This document shows, piece by piece, positions 31,771 to 40,654 of a stretch of DNA of 58,322 nt (within the stretch, counting starts at the first letter, position 1; each line of letters opens with the position of its first letter). Source of the DNA: an uncultured Eubacteriales bacterium (GTDB taxonomy: Bacteria; Bacillota; Clostridia; Oscillospirales; Oscillospiraceae). The position numbers and the translations under genes are program-made. The notes beneath the pieces are model-generated. The model worked only from the letters and a program-made list of their open reading frames with translations. It searched no databases and was not told the origin of the DNA. The stretch lies in NCBI GenBank assembly GCA_902475855.1, contig CABSBF010000008.1, forward strand, positions 1 through 58,322. The letters run 5' to 3'.

Positions 31771-33811
31771 ATTTTCCTTCCGAGTCGGCGTGCTTATCCT
31801 GCTGATTGCGGTCATGGCCGGTATTTTCGGTGTCCGGCTGTACGACATTCAGGTCACGCAGGCCAAGCAGGTCGACCACACTCCCTCCGGCTCGCACACC
31901 TATCGCACACGCGTCACCGCGGCGCGCGGAGAAATTCTCGATCGCAACGGCAAGGTGCTGATCGGCAACCGCGCCAGTTACAATCTGACGCTGATCTACG
32001 CCATCGTCTTCAGCGCAGAAAATCCGAATGAAAATCTGCGCAAGCTCACCAACCTTTGCCATGAGCTTGGACTTGAAATGACGGATCATTTCCCAGTGAC
32101 CATGGAAAAGCCCTACGCCTACACCACTGACGAGTATTCCTCCACATGGAACCGCTATTTCAAAACCTTTCTGGATGAGCGCGGCTGGGACAGCGACATC
32201 TCCGCGCCGCAGCTCATCCGCCGTCTGAAGGACACCTATCATCTGCCTGCCGACTGGTCGGAGGATGAGATCCGGCGCGTGATCTCCATCCGTTATGAGC
32301 TGGATCTGCGCCGCTGGACCTCCCTGCCCACCTATGTGCTTCTCAACGATGTGGACTCGATTTCTCTGGCAGCAATCACAGAGTTGAACATTCCCGGCGT
32401 GAATGTGGAAACTTCCACCGTCCGGCAGTACAACACCACCTACGCTGCCCATATTCTCGGCCGCATCGGTCTGATGAACGCCGAGGAGTATGAAATCTAC
32501 AAAGAAAAAGACTACGCCATGGACGCCTATGTCGGCAAGGAGGGGCTGGAAAAGGCTTTTGAGGACGAACTGCACGGCACTGACGGATTGCGCGTCACGA
32601 CGATTTCCGCCGACGGCACGGTTCTGGAGGAATACTATAAGACCGTGCCGCGGGCGGGCCAAAACATCGAACTGACCATAGATATTGATCTGCAAAAAGT
32701 CAGCGAGGACGCTTTGGAGGCACACATTCTCTCCCTGCGTGAGGACGACGGCGATGCCGAGGGCGGCGCAGTCGTAGTGCAGGAGGTCAAGACAGGCCAG
32801 ATCCTTGCCTGCGCCAGCTACCCCACCTTTGATCCGGCAACCTATTCTCAGAAATACAATGAGCTGCTGGAAACAGACTTTGCCCCGCTTTATAACCGCG
32901 CATTACAGGCGGCCTACCCGCCGGGTTCCACCTACAAGATGGTCACAACCATTGCCTCCATCGACTCCGGCACCATCGGTCGCTGGGTTGAAATTGAAGA
33001 TCAGGGTATTTACCGCCGCTTCGAGGACGTAGGCTATACACCGCGCTGTATGCTCTACACCACCGCCCGCGCCACCCATGGTTATGTCAACGCAATGGAG
33101 GCGCTGGCCGTTTCCTGCAACTACTATTTCTACGAGGTCGGCTATCAGACCGGTATCACAAAGATCGACGAGACCGCCAAAGCGCTCGGCCTTGGCGAAG
33201 CCACCGGCGTAGAGCTGGACGAGAGCATCGGCCGCCGCGCCAATGCTGAAACGAAGAAACTCCTGTACAGCGAGGGCTACGATGGCTGGTACGACGCAGA
33301 CACCGTCGCAACCGCCATCGGTCAGTCGGAAAACCGTTTCACGCCGATGCAGCTCTGCTGCTACACCTCTGCGCTGGCCAATCACGGCACACGCTATAAG
33401 GCGACGTTCCTCCAACGCATTCTCTCCTCGGACTACAGTGAACTGCTCTATGAGTCCTCCCCTGTTGTCGCAAGCCGGCTGAATATCTCCGACGAAGCCT
33501 TCGCCGCATATTCGGAAGGAATGCGGCTGAGCGTCACATGGGCAAACGGCACCTCGCACTACTATCTGGGCGACTACGATGTAGCCGTCTGCGCCAAAAC
33601 CGGTACGGCTGAGCACGGCGGAAACGGCTCCGACCATGCCGCTTATGTGCTCTATGCACCTGCGGACGATCCGGAGATTGCCATCGCCGTTTATGTAGAA
33701 AAGGGCACACCCGGCAGCCGCCTGGCAAAAATCGCCCGCGCCATTATGGACGCCTATTTCTCCACCAGCAGCAGCGTTGATACTGTCCCGGGCGAAAACA
33801 CGGCAAATTAA
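31757..33811 (+). CDS. mrdA: penicillin-binding protein 2, elongation transpeptidase
   Basis: 684 residues. Membrane anchor at 10-29, pedestal domain (RTRVTAARGEILDRNGKVL... YAAHILGRIG), then the transpeptidase with Ser391-Thr-Tyr-Lys394 (PPGSTYKM), SCN and KTGTAEHGG. It crosslinks peptidoglycan during side-wall growth with the SEDS glycosyltransferase RodA (not in the window). Placement behind mreCD supports PBP2 rather than a division PBP3. It contains several cysteines in the transpeptidase part. A strong terminator ends the operon. Confidence 0.94.
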   Translation: MNQHKFSFRVGVLILLIAVMAGIFGVRLYDIQVTQAKQVDHTPSGSHTYRTRVTAARGEILDRNGKVLIGNRASYNLTLIYAIVFSAENPNENLRKLTNLCHELGLEMTDHFPVTMEKPYAYTTDEYSSTWNRYFKTFLDERGWDSDISAPQLIRRLKDTYHLPADWSEDEIRRVISIRYELDLRRWTSLPTYVLLNDVDSISLAAITELNIPGVNVETSTVRQYNTTYAAHILGRIGLMNAEEYEIYKEKDYAMDAYVGKEGLEKAFEDELHGTDGLRVTTISADGTVLEEYYKTVPRAGQNIELTIDIDLQKVSEDALEAHILSLREDDGDAEGGAVVVQEVKTGQILACASYPTFDPATYSQKYNELLETDFAPLYNRALQAAYPPGSTYKMVTTIASIDSGTIGRWVEIEDQGIYRRFEDVGYTPRCMLYTTARATHGYVNAMEALAVSCNYYFYEVGYQTGITKIDETAKALGLGEATGVELDESIGRRANAETKKLLYSEGYDGWYDADTVATAIGQSENRFTPMQLCCYTSALANHGTRYKATFLQRILSSDYSELLYESSPVVASRLNISDEAFAAYSEGMRLSVTWANGTSHYYLGDYDVAVCAKTGTAEHGGNGSDHAAYVLYAPADDPEIAIAVYVEKGTPGSRLAKIARAIMDAYFSTSSSVDTVPGENTAN

Positions 33812-33816
33812 CCAAT

Positions 33817-33850
33817 GACCGCGCAGAGTCTCCTGCGCGGTCGCTTTTTT
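33817..33850 (+). terminator. terminator of the cell-shape operon
   Basis: 10-bp stem GACCGCGCAG/CTGCGCGGTC with a run of six T at 33845-33850. It also lies after the converging minus-strand gene at 33859. Confidence 0.85.
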
Positions 33851-33858
33851 GAATGTAT

Positions 33859-34344
33859 TCACTTTGGCGGGATGAAGATCGGCAGCGGCGGTGCTGCAAA
33901 GGTAAAGAGAATCAAGCCGGAACCATACAGAAGGACAAACATCAGGAGAATTCCGGTGTACCTTTGCAGCTTCCCTGTTTGATACAGCCACCGGGCAAGG
34001 CGGAATCCGGCAAACATCGTCAGATAGTACAGGACGATTTCCACCGCAAGTCCGGATATTCCGAGCAGCCGCAGCAGATAGTACAGGCTCAGAAGAAACA
34101 TTGGCATTGCCAGCAGCGCTGTCAAAAAGCCGCTCCAAAGCCGGACGCGGCAGGGTTCCCGTACAGATAGAACAAGCGCCGCTCCCAATATCGGCCAGAA
34201 CAGAAGCTTCAGATGCTCCCAAACACTCTCATTGACAGGAGAGAGCAGGGCGGAGAGCAGGTTTGGAGACAACCGGTAGAGAAAATGCAGCACCGTGCCC
34301 GCTGTCGCTGCCGCAATCGCCGCGATTACGTATCTTCGCTTCAT
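33859..34344 (-). CDS. DUF6512-like membrane protein
   Basis: 161 residues, five membrane helices. The N-terminal half holds the conserved block LHFLYRLSPN...LLSPVNESVWEHLKLLFWP, characteristic of this uncharacterised family. ATG at 34344 has AGGTG 6 bases upstream; an earlier ATG at 34350 abuts it. It lies just after a terminator (34391-34422), so a promoter in the 40-odd bases between, or read-through, is needed. Function unknown. Confidence 0.75.
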   Translation of the reverse strand: MKRRYVIAAIAAATAGTVLHFLYRLSPNLLSALLSPVNESVWEHLKLLFWPILGAALVLSVREPCRVRLWSGFLTALLAMPMFLLSLYYLLRLLGISGLAVEIVLYYLTMFAGFRLARWLYQTGKLQRYTGILLMFVLLYGSGLILFTFAAPPLPIFIPPK

Positions 34345-34390
34345 TCGCATCACCTGTAAAGCTTATGCAGGACTTTGCGCCGTGCAGAAC

Positions 34391-34422
34391 AAAAAAACCG
34401 CCGGGGATCCGGCGGTTTTTTG
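34391..34422 (-). terminator. terminator of the zinc-ribbon/Q-rich membrane protein gene
   Basis: 8-bp stem ACCGCCGG/CCGGCGGT flanked by A- and T-runs that extend the stem; works on both strands. Confidence 0.85.
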
Positions 34423-34435
34423 TATAGGTGGAAGC

Positions 34436-35005
34436 TTAGGACAGGAATGCGCTGACCGCACCCATGATGATGTAGAAGAAGATGGACGTCACAGCGTTGA
34501 ATGCCAGGCCGGTTGCCGCAAGGCCCTTCTTCGCGTTTTTCTTGCAAACGCCGACGATGGACAGGATCAGGCCGGGGACGCACAAAATGATTGCAATGAT
34601 CAGAAGGACAAAAGTGATTGCGATCAGGAAGATGTTCACATAGAACAGAAGCGTTCCGATTGCAAGCAGGATCAGAGCAATCAGGCCAAGTACAAAGCCG
34701 GCCGTGCCAACGCCGTTCTTACGCGGGCCGGCAGCTGCGGGCTGCTGGTAAACCTGCTGATAGATAGGCTGCTGATAGACAGGCTGCTGGTAAGTGGGCT
34801 GCTGGAAATTCGGCTGCTGATAAACGGGCTGCTGCATCGGCTCCTGATAGACCGGCTGCTCCGGCTGCATGGGCTGTGCCACCGGCTGCTGTTCCGGTTC
34901 CTGATAAACGGGCTGCTGTGCAAGCGGTGTGCCGCAGTTCGGGCAGAATGCAGCGCCGGTATCATCAATCGTGCTGTTGCAGTTTGGGCATTGAATCATT
35001 GCCAT
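34436..35005 (-). CDS. zinc-ribbon protein with Gln/Pro/Tyr repeats and membrane helices
   Basis: 189 residues in three parts. An N-terminal zinc ribbon (CPNC...CPNC, residues 6-25) is followed by about 60 residues of imperfect repeats QQPVYQ/QQPxxQQPTYQ (27-90), disordered and Gln/Pro/Tyr-rich. The C-terminal membrane part has two or three helices (GLIALILLAIGTLLFYVNIF, ITFVLLIIAIILCVPGLILSIVG, FNAVTSIFFYIIMG), with KKNAKKG in a loop. It resembles the widespread zinc-ribbon plus DUF4190-type membrane proteins. ATG at 35005 has GAGAGGG 7 bases upstream. Role unknown. Confidence 0.8.
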   Translation of the reverse strand: MAMIQCPNCNSTIDDTGAAFCPNCGTPLAQQPVYQEPEQQPVAQPMQPEQPVYQEPMQQPVYQQPNFQQPTYQQPVYQQPIYQQVYQQPAAAGPRKNGVGTAGFVLGLIALILLAIGTLLFYVNIFLIAITFVLLIIAIILCVPGLILSIVGVCKKNAKKGLAATGLAFNAVTSIFFYIIMGAVSAFLS

Positions 35006-35052
35006 ATTTTTTCCCTCTCTTTACTGGAATTGAGGTAGTTTCCTCATGTTCT

Positions 35053-35081
35053 ATTTTACCTGCTATACAAATTGGTGTCAA
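35053..35081 (-). promoter_or_regulatory. promoter of the zinc-ribbon membrane protein gene
   Basis: Minus strand TTGACA (35081-35076), 17-base spacer, TAAAAT (35058-35053). Confidence 0.75.
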
Positions 35082-35307
35082 GAGTTCCGGCAAAAGATTC
35101 TCGTTTTTTCAGGGAAAGAGTTTTTTATATGCCATGGCAGGACTTCCTGTTTCCTGTAAATACGGAAAAAGAGGAAAAAAGTGTCCACAGGACAGGCATC
35201 GCTCCTCTCACCTTCTCTGAAACCGAGTCTGAGCATGCAAGATTGTGCTGCCTCCTGCATGGCCTCTGCGGCAGTGCAAAGTATACAGAAAAACCAGTCA
35301 TTACGAA
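35082..35307 (-). other. intergenic region with a possible small structured RNA
   Basis: No convincing gene. On the minus strand a 10-bp stem with two G-U pairs (35277-35243 region, TTGCACTGCC with GGCAGCACAA) is followed some 50 bases later by TGTCC/GGACA and a CTTTTTTCC tail (about 35198-35176), the layout of a short transcript ending in a terminator. No -35/-10 pair is obvious. The open frame here (35078-35332) has no ribosome site and odd composition. Confidence 0.3.
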
Positions 35308-35345
35308 ACACAGCCCCGGCACGGAATTCCATGCCAAGGCTGTGT
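35308..35345 (-). terminator. terminator of the atp operon
   Basis: Outer stem ACACAGCC/GGCTGTGT with an inner GGCATGG/CCGTGCC stem, beginning 6 bases past the atpC stop. Confidence 0.7.
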
Positions 35346-35350
35346 ACTTC

Positions 35351-35752
35351 TTATTTGCCGTTTGCCACGCTCAGGCGGTTGAGCGCACGAGCCAGCTTTG
35401 CTTTTGCCAGTGCTATATCGCGGGCTTCCTTCGCCGAGGCGACACGCTCCTCAGCGGTCTTCTTTGCGCGCTCCGCGCGCTCCACGTCGATCATATCCGC
35501 ATATTCAAACGTCGTTGCAACAAGGCGAACCTCGCCCTGCTCCACGCTGAGGAAGCCGCCGCCGCAAGCCGCCTCGCGCGCCGTGCCGTCCTGCGTCACC
35601 GTGACGGTGCCGATCTCCAGCGCGGCCAGATAGTCTGCGTGGCCTTTGCGAATGCTCACATAGCCCTGCGTCGTGTAAACGCGCAGCGCCTCGGCCTCGC
35701 CGTCAAAGAGGCTGCCGTCCGGCGTGACGATTTGCAGGCGAAAGCCGCTCAT
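35351..35752 (-). CDS. atpC: ATP synthase epsilon subunit
   Basis: 133 residues. Central-stalk subunit that joins gamma to the c-ring and can inhibit hydrolysis. N-terminal beta sandwich (FRLQIVTPDGSLFDGEA, GYVSIRKGHADYLAAL) and C-terminal helical hairpin (RAERAKKTAEERVASAKEAR...). The ATG overlaps the atpD stop (ATGA). Last gene of the operon. Confidence 0.94.
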   Translation of the reverse strand: MSGFRLQIVTPDGSLFDGEAEALRVYTTQGYVSIRKGHADYLAALEIGTVTVTQDGTAREAACGGGFLSVEQGEVRLVATTFEYADMIDVERAERAKKTAEERVASAKEARDIALAKAKLARALNRLSVANGK

Positions 35753-37152
35753 TGCTTTGCACCCTTTCCTGCTTTTTCAACCGCCTCATCGATCGTGCCG
35801 ACAAAGAGGAAGGCGGATTCGGGCAGGTCGTCGTGTTTGCCTTCCAGGATTTCCTTGAAGCCGCGGACGGTTTCCTTGATGGGGACATAGCGTCCCTGAT
35901 AGCCGGTAAACTGCTCGGCAACAAAGAACGGCTGGGAGAGGAAGCGCTGGATCTTACGCGCACGGCTGACCGTCAGCTTATCCTCCTCGGAAAGCTCGTC
36001 CATGCCCATGATCGCAATGATGTCCTGAAGGTCCTTATAACGCTGCAAAATACGCTGTGTTTCGCGAGCAACCTCGTAGTGTTCACGCCCGACAACCTCC
36101 GGTGAGAGAATACGGGAAGTAGATTCCAGCGGATCAACCGCCGGGAAAATGCCCAAGGAAGCGATTCCGCGGTCGAGAACCGTCGTTGCATCCAGATGGG
36201 CGAAGGTCGTCGCCGGAGCCGGGTCAGTCAAGTCGTCCGCAGGGACATAGACCGCCTGCACTGAGGTGATGGAGCCCTTCTTTGTGGAGGTAATGCGCTC
36301 CTGCAACGCGCCCATCTCAGTGGCCAGGGTAGGCTGGTAGCCGACAGCGGAGGGCATTCTTCCCAGCAGAGCGGAGACCTCGGAGCCTGCCTGTGTGAAA
36401 CGGAAGATATTATCGATGAACAGAAGCACGTCCTGACCTTCACGGTCGCGGAAATACTCTGCCATCGTTAGCGCCGACAGCGCCACACGCATACGTGCTC
36501 CTGGCGGTTCATTCATCTGACCATAGACCAAGGCGGTCTTATTGATAACGCCGGATTCCTTCATTTCGTTATAGAGGTCGTTACCCTCACGGGTACGCTC
36601 TCCGACGCCGGCGAACACGGAGATGCCACCGTGCTGCTTTGCGATATTATTGATCAATTCCATGATCAGAACCGTCTTGCCGACACCTGCGCCGCCGAAC
36701 AGACCGATCTTGCCGCCCTTGGCATAGGGCGCGATCAGGTCAACGACCTTGATGCCGGTTTCCAGCATCTGCGTGGTGGTTTCCTGCTCGTCATAGGCGG
36801 GCGGGTCGCGATGGATGTTCCACTTTTCACAGGTAACTGGCTGGGGCTTGTTGTCAATGGCGCGGCCGAGCAGGTTGAACACTCTGCCCAGCGTTTCGGT
36901 GCCGACCGGAACCTTGATGCCGGTGCCGGTATCGACCGCTTCCATTCCGCGGGTCATGCCGTCGGTAGAGCTCATGGCGATGCAGCGGACCACATCGTCG
37001 CCGAGTTCCTGGGCGACTTCGCAGATGAGCTTGCCGTTTTCGCGCTCGATCTCAATGGCATTGAGCAGGTTCGGCAGGTGGCCATCCGGGAAGCGGATAT
37101 CCAAAACCGGGCCGATCACCTGCACAACCGTGCCGATGTTTTTCTCTTGCAT
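35749..37152 (-). CDS. atpD: ATP synthase beta subunit
   Basis: 467 residues. Catalytic F1 subunit. P-loop GGAGVGKT, GERTREGNDLY with the catalytic Glu region, and LLFIDNIFRFTQAGSEVSALLGRMPSAVGYQPTLA, all canonical. ATG at 37152 with AAGGAGA upstream. Confidence 0.98.
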   Translation of the reverse strand: MQEKNIGTVVQVIGPVLDIRFPDGHLPNLLNAIEIERENGKLICEVAQELGDDVVRCIAMSSTDGMTRGMEAVDTGTGIKVPVGTETLGRVFNLLGRAIDNKPQPVTCEKWNIHRDPPAYDEQETTTQMLETGIKVVDLIAPYAKGGKIGLFGGAGVGKTVLIMELINNIAKQHGGISVFAGVGERTREGNDLYNEMKESGVINKTALVYGQMNEPPGARMRVALSALTMAEYFRDREGQDVLLFIDNIFRFTQAGSEVSALLGRMPSAVGYQPTLATEMGALQERITSTKKGSITSVQAVYVPADDLTDPAPATTFAHLDATTVLDRGIASLGIFPAVDPLESTSRILSPEVVGREHYEVARETQRILQRYKDLQDIIAIMGMDELSEEDKLTVSRARKIQRFLSQPFFVAEQFTGYQGRYVPIKETVRGFKEILEGKHDDLPESAFLFVGTIDEAVEKAGKGAKQ

Positions 37153-37179
37153 ACGGATTTCTCCTTACTACATTTTTGC

Positions 37180-38025
37180 TCACAGTGCTTCCGCGCCGGA
37201 AACGATCTCGGTGATCTCCTGAGTGATCGCCGCCTGCCGTGCGCGGTTGTAGTGCAGAACAAGGCTGTCGATGATCTCTCCGGCGTTCTTGTTCGCGGCG
37301 TTCATCGCAGTGCGGCGGGCGCCGTGCTCGGAAGCCGAAGCCTCGCACAGGGTGGAATACAGGATGCCCGCAACATACTGCGGGACGATACTTTCAATCA
37401 GGGTCTGCGCATCGCCCTCCAGAATAGCATTGGCATAACGCTTCTCCTCCTGCGGATGCAATTCCAGCGGAAGCAGCGCTTCACTGACCGGCACCTGAGA
37501 GAGCATGGATTTGAATTTCGTGTATACGATGACCACGCGGTCAAAGCTGCCCGCGGAGAATCTGCTGCACAGAAGCTCCGCGATCTGCTTGCAGTCGCCC
37601 ACACCGATGGCGGCCGTCTGGCCAAAGTAGCTGCTCACCAGCTCACAACCGGTGCGCGAAAAGTGCTCCAGCGTCTTGCGGCCAACCGGCAGAACGCAGT
37701 AGTCCGTTCCCTGTGTGAGGGAAGCAACCATGCGGAAAAGATTGGCGTTGTAGCCGCCGGCCAGACCGCGGTCGCCGCCGATGACAACGTAGCAGGTCTT
37801 CTTGACCGGACGTACCTCGGTAAATACGGACGGATGCTCGGAAACGCCGGTCTGCAAGCCCGCGATGGCATCCGCCAGTACCTCGTGGTAGGGGCGGGCG
37901 CGCTCAACGCGCTCCTTGGCGCGGCGCAGTTTCGACGTCGCAACCAGCTCCATGGCCTTGGTAATCTGCCGGGTGCTCTCGACGCTCTTGATGCGCGTTT
38001 TGATGCGCTTCATGGATGCAGCCAT
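37180..38025 (-). CDS. atpG: ATP synthase gamma subunit
   Basis: 281 residues. Rotor shaft of F1: N-terminal helix MKRIKTRIKSVESTRQITKAMELVATSKLRRA and the C-terminal helix with EHGARRTAMNAANKNAGEIIDSL, RARQAAITQEITEIVSGA. ATG at 38025, GGAG upstream, 12 bases after atpA. Confidence 0.97.
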   Translation of the reverse strand: MAASMKRIKTRIKSVESTRQITKAMELVATSKLRRAKERVERARPYHEVLADAIAGLQTGVSEHPSVFTEVRPVKKTCYVVIGGDRGLAGGYNANLFRMVASLTQGTDYCVLPVGRKTLEHFSRTGCELVSSYFGQTAAIGVGDCKQIAELLCSRFSAGSFDRVVIVYTKFKSMLSQVPVSEALLPLELHPQEEKRYANAILEGDAQTLIESIVPQYVAGILYSTLCEASASEHGARRTAMNAANKNAGEIIDSLVLHYNRARQAAITQEITEIVSGAEAL

Positions 38026-38037
38026 ACGCTCGCTCCC

Positions 38038-39546
38038 TTATCTGAGGAACTGCGCCTTGCAGTCCTGAATCGCCTCACGCAGCGCAGCTTCATTTTCTGC
38101 CGTAAGTTGCTTGGTATCGCGGATGCTCTCCAAGATTGCAGGACGCTGCACGGTCAGGTGGTCAAACAGCGCCGCTTCAAATTCCTGGATCCGCTCAACC
38201 GGTACATCGGCCAGCAGGTCGTTGACGACGGCGTAGATGATGCACACCTGCAATTCGACATCGACGGGTGTGTTGCGATCCTGCTTCAGGATCTCCACAA
38301 TACGCGCGCCCTGCGCCAGACGAGCCTTGGTATCCGCGTCCAGATCAGAGCCGAACTGTGCGAAGGATTGCAGCTCGCGGTACTGAGAGTACATCAGCTT
38401 CAGCGGGCCGGCAACCTTCTTCATTGCCTTGATCTGTGCATTGCCGCCGACTCTGGAAACGGAAATACCGGGGTTGATGGCCGGACGCACGCCGGAATGG
38501 AAGAGCTCGGATTCCAGGTAGATCTGGCCGTCAGTAATGGAAATAACGTTCGTCGGAATATAGGCAGAAACGTCGCCTGCCTGCGTTTCGATGATGGGCA
38601 GCGCCGTCATGGAGCCGCCGCCGAATTCCGGGGCCACGCGCGCCGCACGCTCCAACAGACGGGAATGCAGGTAGAAAACGTCGCCGGGGTAGGCTTCACG
38701 TCCTGGCGGGCGGCGGATCAGCAGGGAAAGCGCGCGATATGCGACCGCGTGCTTGGAAAGATCGTCGTAGACAATCAGCACGTCCTTGCCCTGATCCATG
38801 AAATACTCGCCCATGGCACAGCCGGAATAGGGCGCGATATACTGCAACGGCGCCAGCTCAGAGGCCGTCGCAGAAACAACGATGGTATACTCCATCGCGC
38901 CGTTGCGCTGGAGAATGTCGACCATCTGCGCAACGGTGGAGCGCTTCTGGCCGATGGCCACGTAGATGCACGTTACGCCCTTTCCCTTCTGGTTGATGAT
39001 CGTATCCATCGCAATGACAGTTTTACCCGTCTGGCGGTCGCCGATGATCAGCTCACGCTGACCGCGGCCGATGGGGATCATGGAGTCGATCGCCTTGATG
39101 CCGGTCTGCAACGGAACGGAAACAGGCTGCCGCTCGATGATGCCGGGGGCATTGCGCTCGATGGGGCGCAGCTCCGCCGCTTCAATGGGGCCCTTCCCGT
39201 CGATGGGTTGGCCCAGCGCGTCAACTACGCGACCGATGAGTGCCTCACCGACAGGCACGGAAACAACCTTGCCGGTGCGCTTGACGAGGCCGCCCTCGCT
39301 GATGCCGACGTCGGTACCAAGCATAACGACGCTGACATAGTTTTCTTCGAGGTTCAGCGCCATGCCGTAGGACTCATTTTCAAACAGCAGCAGCTCATTG
39401 GCCTTGCACTTCTCCAAGCCATGGACCTTTGCAATGCCGTCGCCGACCTGAATGACATAGCCGATCTCGTCCTGCGCTGTTTTCTGAGAATAATTTTTGA
39501 TTTGATCCTTGATGATCTTGCTGATGTCGTCTATTTTCAGATTCAC
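38038..39546 (-). CDS. atpA: ATP synthase alpha subunit
   Basis: 502 residues. Non-catalytic nucleotide-binding F1 subunit: GDRQTGKT P-loop, VYDDLSKHAVAYRALSLLIRRPPGREAYPGDVFYLHSRLLERAA, and PGISVSRVGGNAQ. The start is GTG at 39546 with GGTGA a few bases upstream; no ATG fits. Confidence 0.97.
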   Translation of the reverse strand: MNLKIDDISKIIKDQIKNYSQKTAQDEIGYVIQVGDGIAKVHGLEKCKANELLLFENESYGMALNLEENYVSVVMLGTDVGISEGGLVKRTGKVVSVPVGEALIGRVVDALGQPIDGKGPIEAAELRPIERNAPGIIERQPVSVPLQTGIKAIDSMIPIGRGQRELIIGDRQTGKTVIAMDTIINQKGKGVTCIYVAIGQKRSTVAQMVDILQRNGAMEYTIVVSATASELAPLQYIAPYSGCAMGEYFMDQGKDVLIVYDDLSKHAVAYRALSLLIRRPPGREAYPGDVFYLHSRLLERAARVAPEFGGGSMTALPIIETQAGDVSAYIPTNVISITDGQIYLESELFHSGVRPAINPGISVSRVGGNAQIKAMKKVAGPLKLMYSQYRELQSFAQFGSDLDADTKARLAQGARIVEILKQDRNTPVDVELQVCIIYAVVNDLLADVPVERIQEFEAALFDHLTVQRPAILESIRDTKQLTAENEAALREAIQDCKAQFLR

Positions 39547-39564
39547 GGTTTCACCAACTTTATC

Positions 39565-40098
39565 TTAAACTATGGCCTCTCCCAGACTGCGGCGCAGCTG
39601 GTCAAGCCTACTCTGGATGCTGTCGCTGAGCTGGACACCGCCGTACCGGAGGGTAACGCCGCCGATCAGTGCGGGATCCACGCTGTTTTTCAGCACAATG
39701 TTCTTGCCGGTGATGGACTCCAGCTTCTTTTGCAGTGCTTTGCACTGGCGCTCCTGCATCGGCACAGCCGTAATCGCCTCTGCGCGCACGATGTCATGCG
39801 CTTCGTCGAAGCAGGCACGGTAGGCCGTCCGGCAGGCTGGAAGCTGATAAAAGGAACGCCGATCGCACAGCAGACACAGGAAGTTCAGAAGCATGGGATC
39901 AAAGCTCCCGAAAGCCTGCCGGAGCAGGCTGTGCTTCTCCTCCTTGCTGACCGCCGGCGTATCAAGCAGCAGCGTATAGGAAGGATTCTCCTTCACAAGC
40001 TGCCCGACCGCGTTCAGCTCCTCCAGAACACGTACATCGCTGCCGTTTTCCTCGCAGAGCTGGAACAGGGCTCTCCCGTAGCTGGCGGTGTCAATCAT
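39565..40098 (-). CDS. atpH: ATP synthase delta subunit
   Basis: 177 residues. Stator subunit capping alpha3beta3 and binding b: ASYGRALFQLCEENG at the N-terminus and the conserved IVLKNSVDPALIGGVTLRYGG near the C-terminus. The ATG lies 8 bases inside the atpF 3' end. Confidence 0.94.
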   Translation of the reverse strand: MIDTASYGRALFQLCEENGSDVRVLEELNAVGQLVKENPSYTLLLDTPAVSKEEKHSLLRQAFGSFDPMLLNFLCLLCDRRSFYQLPACRTAYRACFDEAHDIVRAEAITAVPMQERQCKALQKKLESITGKNIVLKNSVDPALIGGVTLRYGGVQLSDSIQSRLDQLRRSLGEAIV

Positions 40099-40618
40099 GG
40101 CTGTCCCCCAGATTCTCGATGAAGGAGTCGATCAGCTCCGCGTGCTCCTCGCGCTTGATGTCACGCGTGAGGATGGCGGAGGCGATGTCCACGGCCATCC
40201 CGGAAACCTCGTCCTTGATGTCGTTCATCGCGCGTTTCTTCTCCATTTCGATCTGATCGTCCGCGCGTTTCAGGGTCTGGGCGGCCTGCTCCTGCGCCTC
40301 ACGGAGGATCTCCTCCTCACGCTTCTGTGCGCGGCGGGTTGCGTCCTTGATCATTTCCGCGCTCTGCTCGGAGGCCTTGGCGAGCTTTTCCTCGTACTCG
40401 GCCTTCATCTGCGCAGCGGCTTCTTTGTCCTGATTCGCGTTGGCGTACATATCGTCAACTTCCTGCTGGCGGGAATCGATCATTTTCTTCACGGGCTTGA
40501 ACAGGAGCTTTTTCATCACAAAGAACAGAATCACCAGATTGCAGAGTGTGAAAATGCTTGTCCAAAGCTCCAGTGAGATAAAACCACCGGACTCGCCAAA
40601 CAAATACGTCAAATACAA
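40091..40618 (-). CDS. atpF: ATP synthase b subunit
   Basis: 175 residues. Membrane segment (LWTSIFTLCNLVILFFVMKKLLF) and a long charged helical stalk rich in Ala, Glu and Lys (about 40-160). The start is TTG at 40618, GGAGGG 6 bases upstream; this choice gives the usual short periplasmic N-terminus MYLTYLFGESGGF. Confidence 0.93.
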   Translation of the reverse strand: MYLTYLFGESGGFISLELWTSIFTLCNLVILFFVMKKLLFKPVKKMIDSRQQEVDDMYANANQDKEAAAQMKAEYEEKLAKASEQSAEMIKDATRRAQKREEEILREAQEQAAQTLKRADDQIEMEKKRAMNDIKDEVSGMAVDIASAILTRDIKREEHAELIDSFIENLGDSHD

Positions 40619-40654
40619 GGTATTCCCTCCCCTTTAGCCGGGTACTCGGCTCAA

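Noticed and set aside
35078..35332. An 84-codon minus-strand frame between atpC and the zinc-ribbon gene
   Set aside because: No ribosome site and no recognisable family; it spans the promoter of the next gene. Treated as non-coding.
36631..40122. A 1163-codon open frame on the plus strand across the ATP synthase genes
   Set aside because: It lies antisense to atpD, atpG, atpA and atpH, all certain genes. GC-rich codon use leaves the opposite strand free of stops; there is no ribosome site and the composition is unnatural.
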